From: Myxococcales bacterium
Lineage (GTDB): Bacteria; Myxococcota_A; Bradymonadia; UBA4248
Length of the DNA stretch: 21,431 nt
NCBI GenBank assembly: GCA_004554395.1
Contig: SFMP01000172.1
Coordinates: 1 to 21,431 of the forward strand
Direction of reading: 5' to 3'
The notes beneath the pieces are model-generated. The model did not search any database, was not told where the DNA came from, and saw only the letters and a list, made by a program, of their open reading frames with translations. A program made the position numbers and the translations under genes. Shown piece by piece: positions 1 to 6,676 of this stretch. Numbering within the stretch: position 1 is the stretch's first letter; every line of letters starts with the position of its first letter.

Positions 1-163
1 GGCAGATGTGATGGATTTTGCGAGGGGGAATAGACATCTGCCTACGGCAGATGTGATGGATTTGCGAGGGGGAATAGACATCTGCCTACGGCAGATGTGA
101 TGGATTTTGCGAGGGGGAATAGACATCTGCCTACGGCAGATGTGATGGATTTGCGAGGGGGAA
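1..163. repeat. Tandem 44/45-bp palindromic repeat array, cut by the window edge
   Basis: Three full units (1-45, 46-89, 90-134) and a partial fourth (135-163) lie head to tail with no spacers. Units are identical except for one T in a T-run, which makes them 44 or 45 bp. Each unit begins GGCAGATGT and ends ACATCTGCC-TAC. The unit can fold on itself (9-bp stem, 24-nt loop), or neighbouring units can form a tight hairpin, ACATCTGCC-TAC-GGCAGATGT (9-bp stem, 3-nt loop), at 34-54, 78-98 and 123-143. The array starts at base 1, so it probably extends to the left. It sits about 10 bp beyond the stop of the minus-strand EF-G gene, so it would lie in that mRNA's 3' end. There is no U-tract, so a classical intrinsic terminator is not shown. 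Confidence 0.9.
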
Positions 164-172
164 GAGGTTGGG

Positions 173-2212
173 TTATCCGATAGAATCGAAGCGCAGGAAT
201 CGCATGGAGAAGTTTCCGCGGCCGTGGGTAATGGTTCGTAGTTTCATCGTGTATCCGAACATGTTTCGTAGAGGGACGATGGCGTGGATGACGCTTCGCA
301 GAGGGTCGTTTTCGAGATCTTCGACGATTCCTTTTCGCATCGTCAAATCGGAGAGTAGATCGCCGATGTGTTCGTCGGCGGCCATGATATCGACGGCCAT
401 GAGAGGCTCGAGTATGCGCGTTCCAGCGTCTTTATAGGCGTTTCGAATGGCTTCTCCGGCGGCAATTCTGGAGCTGGAGAGTTGAATCGTGCCTTTAGGA
501 TCGGGAGCGATAGCCGTGATGCGAGCGCGGACGTCGACCATTTCGAAGCCATTTGGACCGTATAGCATGGCATCGCGAGCCGCGGAGACGATATCGGCGA
601 GCATATCTTCGCGGATATAGGGGTGATCGGAGGGCAAATCGGCGGTGCAGACGATGCCAGAATCGGGATCGCCGGGCTCGACGGAAACGGATACTTGACC
701 AAACATGACGTCGTCTTCGCGTTCGCGTTCGAAGATTGCGGTTGCGGAGCTCGGTGCATTGAGCGATTCTTTGCAAACGACGTTTGGTTGGCCTTTTCGG
801 ACATCGACATTGAATTCGCGCCGGAGACGTTCGCAAGCGATTTCGAGATGGAGCTCGCCCATGCCACGGAGCAGGAGATCGCCCGTGTCTTTGTCTTCTT
901 CGTAGACGAGTGTAGGGTCTTCTTCGTGTAGGATGTTGAGTGCTTCGACGAGTTTGTCTTTATCTTTCATCGATTCGGGTTCGATCGAGATGGAAATGAC
1001 GGGATCGCGAGCGTCGATGGGTTCGAGCAAAACAGGGTTTGAAGGGTCGCAGAGCGTGTCGCCTGTGGTCATGGATTTGACTTTGACGATGGCGACGAGG
1101 GAGCCGGCTCTTGCGGTATCGACGCGTTCGACGCGATTGGCATATAGGCGGAAGATGTTTTTAATTTTGAATGATTGCTTTTGGGAGGCATCCATCATCG
1201 CATCGCCATCGCGCAAAACGCCTGAATATATGCGCAGGAAAGCGAGTTTTTTGCTTTCGATTTGCTGAACTTTGAAGACGAGGGCGCAGAAAGGAGCGGA
1301 TTCGTCGCGAGGGTGTTTGATGGGGCGGCCTTTGAGATCGGTTCCTTCGAGAGGAGGCAAATCGATAGGGGATGGTAGATAATCGACAACGGCATCGATG
1401 AGAGGCTGAATGCCTTTATTTTTGAGGCCGGAACCGCATAGGACGGGGACGCATCGGAGTGAAATCGTGGCGCGGCGCAATCCGGCGCGGATATCGTCGA
1501 TGGAGGGTTCGACGCCTTCGAGATACATATCGGCGATGGCGTCGTCGACATCGGCTAGTCGTTCGATGAGTCGTGTGCGAGCGGATTCGACATCATCTTT
1601 GAGGTCGTCGGGGATGGGGACGTCGATGACGCTTGCGCCTTGGTCTTCTTCGCTGAAGTGGAATGCGCGTCGATTGATGACGTCGACGACGCCGACGAAA
1701 GCGTCTTTTTCGAAGATAGGGCATTGTAGGACGATGGGATGGCCGCCGAGGACTTTTTCGATTTCGCTGACGCAGCGATTGAAATCGGCCCCTGGACGGT
1801 CCATTTTATTGACGAAAGCAAGTCGGGCGACTTTGTGTCGATTGGCTTGGAACCAGACGGTTTCGCTTTGAGGTTCGACGCCAGCGACGGCATCGTAGAG
1901 CGCGACGACGCCATCGAGCACACGTAGACTTCGTTCGACTTCGACGGTGAAATCGACGTGTCCTGGCGTATCGATGAGATAGATATCGTTATCGCGCCAA
2001 GCGATATCGTTGACGGCGCTGCTGATCGTAATGCCACGCTCTCGTTCTTGATCCATGAAATCCATCGTAGCCATGCCGTCGTGGACTTCGGAGATTCGGT
2101 AAGTGCGGCCGGAATAGAACAAGATGCGCTCGCTTACCGTCGTCTTCCCAGCATCGATATGCGCCATAATTCCGATATTTCTGACTTTTTCAATGCGATT
2201 GCCCGCTGCCAT
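173..2212 (-). CDS. fusA: Translation elongation factor G (EF-G), probable specialised paralogue
   Basis: Cytosolic translational GTPase of 679 aa, slightly short for EF-G (about 690-700). EF-Gs drive tRNA-mRNA translocation and/or, with RRF, ribosome recycling. G-domain motifs are clear: AHIDAGKTT (17-25), ERGITISSA with switch I Thr62, DTPGH (81-85) and NKMD (135-138). GVEPQSETVW, MGELHLEI and the C-terminal LRTITHGRGNFSM follow the EF-G pattern through domains II-V. The start at 2212 is preceded by AAGGGAG at a normal distance. Odd point: the domain IV tip (about residues 560-580) reads APDPKGTIQLSSS instead of the usual GSYHDVDSSE-like loop, so the conserved tip His is absent, and it somewhat resembles mitochondrial EF-G2. 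The gene stands alone, without rpsL, rpsG or tuf. I infer a second EF-G, possibly a recycling or accessory type. The EF-G assignment is firm; the subtype is not. Confidence 0.95.
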   Translation of the reverse strand: MAAGNRIEKVRNIGIMAHIDAGKTTVSERILFYSGRTYRISEVHDGMATMDFMDQERERGITISSAVNDIAWRDNDIYLIDTPGHVDFTVEVERSLRVLDGVVALYDAVAGVEPQSETVWFQANRHKVARLAFVNKMDRPGADFNRCVSEIEKVLGGHPIVLQCPIFEKDAFVGVVDVINRRAFHFSEEDQGASVIDVPIPDDLKDDVESARTRLIERLADVDDAIADMYLEGVEPSIDDIRAGLRRATISLRCVPVLCGSGLKNKGIQPLIDAVVDYLPSPIDLPPLEGTDLKGRPIKHPRDESAPFCALVFKVQQIESKKLAFLRIYSGVLRDGDAMMDASQKQSFKIKNIFRLYANRVERVDTARAGSLVAIVKVKSMTTGDTLCDPSNPVLLEPIDARDPVISISIEPESMKDKDKLVEALNILHEEDPTLVYEEDKDTGDLLLRGMGELHLEIACERLRREFNVDVRKGQPNVVCKESLNAPSSATAIFEREREDDVMFGQVSVSVEPGDPDSGIVCTADLPSDHPYIREDMLADIVSAARDAMLYGPNGFEMVDVRARITAIAPDPKGTIQLSSSRIAAGEAIRNAYKDAGTRILEPLMAVDIMAADEHIGDLLSDLTMRKGIVEDLENDPLRSVIHAIVPLRNMFGYTMKLRTITHGRGNFSMRFLRFDSIG

Positions 2213-2543
2213 CGTGTTTTACTCCCTTGTCTACACGTCAATCATTCACCGACTACACGTTCACTAACCGCTCGATTTTTATGCGATTTGAAACGGTGTG
2301 GAATATACACGATTTTGGGCGTTCGTGCCCAAATAATCGCATCTATTGGATATATTGCTGGATGTATTGAGCGCCGTGGGTAGAGATAGCCATTGTGAAT
2401 TGTAGCATCCACTCAACAAAGAAGTGAATAACATTCGGTTTTTATTTGATAGAGTGAATTATATGCGGGTGGATGGCAATTTTGGAGAGCATTGACCCAA
2501 ACATCTGCCCAAAGGAGGAAGGGATGGGATGGGGATTGGTGGT
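2213..2543. other. Intergenic region upstream of EF-G, with one hairpin
   Basis: This 331-bp stretch lies between two minus-strand genes, the kinase ending at 2544 and the EF-G starting at 2212. No coding region is supported. A perfect 7-bp hairpin (TTTGGGC / GCCCAAA, 6-nt loop) occupies 2314-2333 and could sit in the EF-G leader or at the kinase mRNA's 3' end. A TATATT hexamer on the minus strand (2307-2302) could be a -10 box, but no good -35 is placed upstream. A lone ACATCTGCC at 2501-2509 matches one arm of the repeat at 1-163 and is probably chance or a relic. Confidence 0.4.
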
Positions 2544-3629
2544 TTAGAGTTTTGAGAATGTGACTTCGCCAAGGACGAAGGCATTGTTGGTGAAATCGGG
2601 TGGTTGCGAGCTACCTTGAGAAATCAAATCGTCGATAGAGGGCATGTATGGTTGCATAGCCATGGTAGCCGTAGCCATTCGATTCGACTCGGAATCGATC
2701 AAATCGCGGCAGACGTGAGCGATATGCGCTTGGCATTTACGCTGAGTATCGCTCATGCCTTGGAGTTTGACGAAAGTCGCGAGTTCGTCGGCAAAGGCGC
2801 GGGCGGAGTGGAATCGTCGGTCGGGGTTGCGGGCAAGCCCTTGCATGATGCATTGTGAGAGGAAGGATGGGAAACGCCATGATTCGCGGTTTGGCGGAAC
2901 GATTTCATCGTTGAGAAGGGCTTCGATCGTGGCAATATCGGTATTGCGAGCGAAAGCAGGGTGACCGGTGCACATTTCGTAGAGGACGGCGGCGGCCGAG
3001 AAGACGTCGCTTCGCGCGTCGATGTCGCAACCGCGGCATTGTTCTGGGCTCATGTAGGCATATTTTCCGACCATCATGCCTTTTTGAATGTCGTCGACAT
3101 CGACGCCGCATTTTGAGACGCCAAAATCGAGAATTCGAACGGTGCCATCGAATCCGACGATGACGTTGTCGGGTGTGAGGTCGCGATGGACAATGCCGAG
3201 GGGATTGCCCATGTCGTCGGTTTTTTCGTGGAGATAGGACAGACCGTTGAGGATGTTGATCGCAATCCAGAGGGCGACTTCGATGGGGATGGCGCCACGG
3301 GACAATAGCGAGCCGATGGAAACGCCCGGGAGATAGTCCATGACGATGGTATGGCGCCCTTGAACGACGCCGCAAGACCATGTTTCGACGAGGTTTGGGT
3401 GCATGAGACCGAGTGCGATTTCGGCTTCGTGATAGAAGAGCCTGACGTAATCGGGATTTGTTTGATAGGCCTGATGCATGCATTTGAGAGCGACGAAACG
3501 CATGCGCTTTGGCGCACATGGTAGTGCGCCAAGATAGACTTGCGCCATGGCACCGCATCCGATTTCAGACAGTAGGATATATGGACCAAAGCGACGATTT
3601 ATCAGCCCATTCTGTGGATCAATCGTCAT
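2544..3629 (-). CDS. Hanks-type serine/threonine protein kinase
   Basis: 361-aa soluble kinase with a complete catalytic core at about 14-292. It has a glycine-rich loop GCGAMAQVYLG (24-34), ATP-binding Lys49 in VALK, the alpha-C Glu near 68, catalytic HRDLTPDN (HRD 148-150), DFG (168-170) and SPE in place of APE (194-196). The Thr in HRDLTP, where many kinases have Lys, is a common variant in myxobacterial kinases. A tail of about 70 aa follows, with no transmembrane segment or recognised sensor domain, so it probably acts in the cytosol. Its ATG lies inside the end of the upstream receiver gene, an 11-bp overlap in another frame, so the two are almost certainly one transcript and translationally coupled. 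The functional inference is that the receiver-like protein partners or scaffolds the kinase. The substrate is unknown. Confidence 0.93.
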   Translation of the reverse strand: MTIDPQNGLINRRFGPYILLSEIGCGAMAQVYLGALPCAPKRMRFVALKCMHQAYQTNPDYVRLFYHEAEIALGLMHPNLVETWSCGVVQGRHTIVMDYLPGVSIGSLLSRGAIPIEVALWIAINILNGLSYLHEKTDDMGNPLGIVHRDLTPDNVIVGFDGTVRILDFGVSKCGVDVDDIQKGMMVGKYAYMSPEQCRGCDIDARSDVFSAAAVLYEMCTGHPAFARNTDIATIEALLNDEIVPPNRESWRFPSFLSQCIMQGLARNPDRRFHSARAFADELATFVKLQGMSDTQRKCQAHIAHVCRDLIDSESNRMATATMAMQPYMPSIDDLISQGSSQPPDFTNNAFVLGEVTFSKL

Positions 3630-3984
3630 AGAAATGGCTCAGATACTCTGGAATCCCGTCGAAACCGTTTTCGATCATGTAGTAGCCGTGTAGATTCATT
3701 TGTCGACAATACGCTTCGATGGCATCGGCATCGCCGCTACAGATCAGGACGATGATCATGTTTTGCATCGTCGGTGCAGTCATGAGCGTTTGTAGAAAAG
3801 AATCGGTCTCCATGTTTGGCATGTCGGGGTTAAAGAGCAGGATATCGGGCTTTTCGAAGTCGAATTTAGCCAATAACCCATACGCGCCAGTGAGCAAGCA
3901 CACGGAGTAACCCGCATTTTTTAGAACTTTTTCAAGTGCAAAAACCTCGGTCAGGACGTGATCGAGGATCATTACCTTGGGCAT
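3619..3984 (-). CDS. Degenerate receiver-domain (pseudo-response-regulator) protein
   Basis: 121-aa stand-alone protein with the size and hydrophobic pattern of a CheY-like receiver: KVMILDH at strand 1, PDILLFNPDMP at strand 3, IIVLICSGDAD at strand 4, and a final strand and helix ending YMIENGF. Key residues are altered. The acidic pocket keeps one Asp (Asp8, followed by His). Aligning on the MP motif puts Asn52 at the phospho-acceptor position, with Asp54 two residues on. The KPF motif is ENGF, so the conserved Lys is missing. It probably cannot be phosphorylated in the normal way and may act as a fixed-state binding partner. ATG 3984 follows AAGGAT at a suitable distance. The 3' end overlaps the kinase start by 11 bp. 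The receiver fold is inferred from pattern; the family is fairly sure, the role is not. Confidence 0.75.
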   Translation of the reverse strand: MPKVMILDHVLTEVFALEKVLKNAGYSVCLLTGAYGLLAKFDFEKPDILLFNPDMPNMETDSFLQTLMTAPTMQNMIIVLICSGDADAIEAYCRQMNLHGYYMIENGFDGIPEYLSHFYDD

Positions 3985-4206
3985 GGTTTATCCTTATGAA
4001 GTAACGAGACCCCCAGAAAACGTGCACATCATATCAGAATAACGATAATTGGCAACGAGCAATTGCACGTAGTTTTAGATATTGGTTCAGGGAGGTCTGA
4101 CAAAGAGCGGATTTGGAATGGATAAGGTGTCGTTATATATGGATACAAAACAAACATTGTCGAAGTCGAACAGGGCGCGTCGTATTTCGGAGAAATAGAC
4201 GCGCCA
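3985..4206. other. Divergent intergenic spacer, left part
   Basis: AT-richer spacer between the minus-strand receiver gene and the plus-strand PDZ gene. It must hold the receiver-kinase promoter, but I see no hexamer pair good enough to call. Open frames across it have no recognisable protein character. Confidence 0.3.
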
Positions 4207-4342
4207 GTTGCGCGTATTGGCCTGTGGCCAATAGCGCAACAGCGGAGCCGTATTGGCGCTTGCGGCAATAGGCGTAGCCCCAAAAAGCGGAGCCGTATTT
4301 GCATGCGAGAGCAGCAAATAGGCGTAGCCCCAAAAAGCGGAG
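4207..4342. repeat. Cluster of three structured hairpin repeats
   Basis: Hairpin 1 (4207-4240) has arms GTTGCGCgTATTGGCC and GGCCAATAGCGCAAC, a 15-bp stem with one bulged G and a TGT loop. Unit 2 (4242-4286) and unit 3 (4287-4336) share GCGGAGCCGTATT at the left and GGCGTAGCCCCAAAAA at the right. A 22-bp segment is identical at 4271-4292 and 4321-4342. Between the shared ends the hairpins differ: TATTG/CAATA with an inner CGC/GCG in unit 2, and TATTTGC/GCAAATA in unit 3. Pairing survives although the sequence changes. On the minus strand a U-run (TTTTT) lies a few bases after unit 2's stem. The region lies between divergent genes. Confidence 0.85.
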
Positions 4343-4516
4343 GTTGGGGCAGAAAGGGGGCGATTGAGTAGCGTGGTGGGCACGAAAGGTGCAAAGTGGT
4401 GGGGGATTCGGGGGAGGAAAGGAAAAAACGTGGAATATTCGGCGGGTGATTGCCTTTTATGTAGGAGAAACGGTGGTGTCGCGCGTGCGGCAGCGCTGTG
4501 AGCGTGGAGGTATGTG

Positions 4517-5449
4517 ATGAACAGATTTTTTAAGGTTGTTTTTTCGATAATTTGTGCGGTGGCGTTTTGTTTTGGAGCAGTGGCGCAGGAGGCGTGGGCG
4601 CAGGAGGCGAAGCCGCGTTTGGGTTTGAGCGTATCGCCATTGCAGGCGTCGCCAATGTTGTTGCAGCATTTGCGGCTTTCGGATGGCGAGGGTCTGGTAG
4701 TGGAGAACATCGTGGCGGGTAGCGAAATCGAGGCGGCGGGGTTGTCGCAGGGCGATATCGTGTTGGCGATTGATGGGCATGCGTTGACGAAACCGCAGGA
4801 TTTGACGGCGTATATTGCGACGAAGAAATCGGGTGATCAGGTGACGCTCGACGTGATTCAGAAGGGGGAACACCGGCAAATATATGCGAAGTTGGACAAT
4901 TTGCCCGATGAAATTTTGTGGAAATATGCCAAGCCAGTGGCGGGTCCGGGGCAGTCGCGATTGGGGTCGTCGCCATTTGGTGCGTCGGTGTTTGGTTTGC
5001 CTGGCTCGGGAGGGGGAGCGTTTGGTGGTGCTGGAAATAGTGGGGCTGGTTCGGGTGCTTCGGGAACGCAGGCGTATAGCGGGAAATCGGTGTTTCAATC
5101 GATGACGTATGACAATGGGCAGATGAAGTCGACGATTGTGACGATTGATGGGCCTGTGAGCGATGATAATTCGGCTATTGAGGTGAGAATTGGAGAAAAT
5201 TCGTGGAAAACGACGATTGGTGAAATTTCGAAGTTGCCCGAAGAGCCGAGGGCGGTTGCCGAGAATGCGATAAATCGATCGAGTCGTTTTTCGTTTTCGT
5301 TTGGTCCAGCCGATAGCATGTTTGAGGAGATGATGAACATGCAGCGGGAGCAGATGGAGCGGATGAACGAGATGATGCAGAGGCAGTTTGCGCCGAATCC
5401 GGGGGAATTGAAAGAGTCGGACGCGACGGGGATCGATATTCAGTCTTAG
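4517..5449 (+). CDS. Secreted PDZ-domain protein with Met-rich C-terminal helix
   Basis: 310 aa. An N-terminal signal peptide (basic NRFFK, a hydrophobic stretch, then likely cleavage after AWA near residue 28) sends it to the periplasm or envelope. One PDZ domain spans about 31-110, with GLVVENIVAGSEIEAAGLSQGD and LAIDGHALTKPQDL typical of HtrA/DegP-type PDZs, but no protease domain precedes it. A Gly/Ser-rich linker (about 140-190), a beta-rich segment and a Met/Gln/Glu-rich helix (about 268-291, eight Met) follow. ATG 4517 is chosen because GGAGG (4506-4510) lies six bases upstream; a GTG at 4514 is an in-frame alternative. Three tandem hairpins follow the stop. It may be an adaptor or scaffold for an envelope protease, but no partner is encoded nearby. 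The specific function is unknown. Confidence 0.85.
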   Translation: MNRFFKVVFSIICAVAFCFGAVAQEAWAQEAKPRLGLSVSPLQASPMLLQHLRLSDGEGLVVENIVAGSEIEAAGLSQGDIVLAIDGHALTKPQDLTAYIATKKSGDQVTLDVIQKGEHRQIYAKLDNLPDEILWKYAKPVAGPGQSRLGSSPFGASVFGLPGSGGGAFGGAGNSGAGSGASGTQAYSGKSVFQSMTYDNGQMKSTIVTIDGPVSDDNSAIEVRIGENSWKTTIGEISKLPEEPRAVAENAINRSSRFSFSFGPADSMFEEMMNMQREQMERMNEMMQRQFAPNPGELKESDATGIDIQS

Positions 5450-5464
5450 TTTTTTTGGTGGGCT

Positions 5465-5579
5465 GGAAGCCCGCCCGTTGGGCGGGCGTTTGTTGGTGTG
5501 GTGGCATGGAAGCCCGCCCATTGGGCGGGCGTTTGTTGGTGTGGTGGCATGGAAGCCCGCCCGTTGGGCGGGCGTTTGT
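5465..5579. terminator. Three tandem GC-rich hairpins (43-bp repeat) between convergent genes
   Basis: Full units at 5465-5507 and 5508-5550 and a partial unit at 5551-5579 repeat with a 43-bp period. Each carries GCCCGCCC-NTT-GGGCGGGC, an 8-bp all-GC stem with a 3-nt loop (GTT, ATT, GTT), followed on the plus strand by GTTTGT. They start 15 bp after the PDZ stop and end 45 bp before the transglycosylase stop, so they are placed to end transcription from one or both sides. The U-tract is weak. A decayed echo (GGCTGGAAG) occurs at about 5589-5597. Confidence 0.75.
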
Positions 5580-5624
5580 CGAGTGGGGGGCTGGAAGTCG
5601 CTTTTGTGGGGAATTTGATGTATT

Positions 5625-6380
5625 TTAGTCGTCGTTTTTTGCGGATTTATCGTCTTTTTCGGCGTCGCGGTAGCGGAGGTACCAAGCGTAGACGTTTTTG
5701 ACGTATTGTTGAGTTTTTTCGAAGGGGATGCCGCCTGCTTTTTCGACGTTTCCCGGACCTGCGTGGTAGCCGGAGAGAACGAGATTAATGTCGCCGTCGT
5801 ATCGGTCGGAGAGTCGTCGGAGGTATCGGACGCCGCCCATGATGTTTTGTCTTGGATCGAAAGGGTCTTCGACGCACATGTGTTCGGCGGTGGCGGGCAT
5901 GAGTTGCATGAGCCCCATGGCGCCTGCGTGGCTGACGGCACGAGGGTTGAAATTGCTTTCGATTTTGATGACGGCTCGGATGAAGGCTTCGGGGATGCCA
6001 TAAATTTGAGAGGCTTCGGCGATATAGGGTGCGTAGAGTTTGGCGCGTTCTTCGGCCGAAGATTTTTGCATGCCCGAGGTGGCGTTTTTGGGTATTGATG
6101 AGCCTGAATTGGGAGAAGCCGATTTTGGTTTATCGGCATTTGATCCGGCTTTGGATTGCGTTTTTGTGGGTGTGCTTCGAATGACTTCGATGAGCTTGAG
6201 GTCTTTTCGCGGTTGCGAGGTGAGGATGACTTCGCCCGAGTCGGTTTCGTAGCGGTAGATATCGGCGTGAGCTGGGGCGGGGAGCGATAGAGCAAAGACG
6301 AGGGACGCTATGGCACATGCCGAGGCAATGGGGCGAATGATGTTCGCGTACTCGATTGCATTGTCGTGAGAACGTTTCAT
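5625..6380 (-). CDS. Lytic transglycosylase, SLT family 1, with N-terminal DUF4124 domain
   Basis: 251 aa, predicted periplasmic murein hydrolase that cleaves the MurNAc-GlcNAc bond to leave 1,6-anhydroMurNAc. A signal peptide (hydrophobic IASACAIASLVFALSL, cleavage after AHA near 38) is followed by a DUF4124-like motif (IYRYETDSGEVILTSQP, 41-57), a Ser/Lys/Pro linker to about 110, and the SLT domain (about 115-240). Catalytic Glu141 lies in IKIESNFNPRAVS; GAMGLMQLMPATA (153-165) and SGYHAGPGNV (203-212) complete the family motifs. ATG 6380 is chosen because the signal peptide begins there and AAGGG lies upstream. A longer open frame to 6506 runs through an intergenic repeat and is unlikely. 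The gene is convergent with the PDZ gene and divergent from the kinase-STAND gene. Likely role: cell-wall turnover. Confidence 0.93.
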   Translation of the reverse strand: MKRSHDNAIEYANIIRPIASACAIASLVFALSLPAPAHADIYRYETDSGEVILTSQPRKDLKLIEVIRSTPTKTQSKAGSNADKPKSASPNSGSSIPKNATSGMQKSSAEERAKLYAPYIAEASQIYGIPEAFIRAVIKIESNFNPRAVSHAGAMGLMQLMPATAEHMCVEDPFDPRQNIMGGVRYLRRLSDRYDGDINLVLSGYHAGPGNVEKAGGIPFEKTQQYVKNVYAWYLRYRDAEKDDKSAKNDD

Positions 6381-6430
6381 GATGCGATATGCCCTTAGAA
6401 TCGATATGCCTCGAAAGAAAGAATCATAGG

Positions 6431-6541
6431 AAAAGCGCCGAGAGCCCATTGTAGCGCATGGATATGTGCCGATAGGGTGGGGAGGCTGTAAAAGCGCCGA
6501 GCCCATTGTGGCGCATGGATATGTGCCGATAGGGCGAGGGA
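6431..6541. repeat. Two-copy 59-bp repeat with terminator-like hairpins on the minus strand
   Basis: Copies start at 6431 and 6490, both with AAAAGCGCC, and stay similar for about 50 bp. On the minus strand copy 2 reads GCGCC, an 11-nt loop, GGCGC, TTTT (arms 6514-6510 and 6498-6494). Copy 1 reads GCGCU...GGCGC, TTTT, with a G-U closing pair. These resemble short intrinsic terminators pointing toward the transglycosylase start at 6380. An alternative plus-strand hairpin GCGCAT-GGAT-ATGTGC overlaps the same arm in both copies. Terminator, attenuator or protein-binding repeat are all possible. Confidence 0.7.
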
Positions 6542-6676
6542 GTTATAAATCGAACGGTGAATGAAATCAAATTTGGTGCAAGGTATTGATTTTTGTCGTT
6601 TTGAATATTTGGTTATAGGATGAAAAAATGGATGATTTTGCCCGAGTGTAGTATATTGTAGGCGAGGGTGTTCGTC

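Noticed and set aside
1..163. Possible CRISPR array
   Set aside because: Units are contiguous and nearly identical over their whole length, with no unique spacers and no cas genes nearby.
2501..2509. ACATCTGCC as a relic of the repeat at 1-163
   Set aside because: Nine bases match only one arm, with no partner arm or unit flank; chance is likely enough.
4457..6295. Long minus-strand open frame of 612 codons
   Set aside because: It runs antisense through the PDZ gene, the hairpin repeats and part of the transglycosylase gene in another frame; its composition is low-complexity Pro/Ser/Thr/Arg with no domain.
6381..6506. Upstream extension of the transglycosylase to 6506
   Set aside because: The signal peptide begins at 6380 and the extra frame crosses the two-copy intergenic repeat.
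6652..6657. TATATT as a -10 box for the kinase-STAND gene
   Set aside because: The nearest TTG-containing -35 candidate (6638) is only 8 bp upstream, and no suitable hexamer occurs at 16-18 bp.
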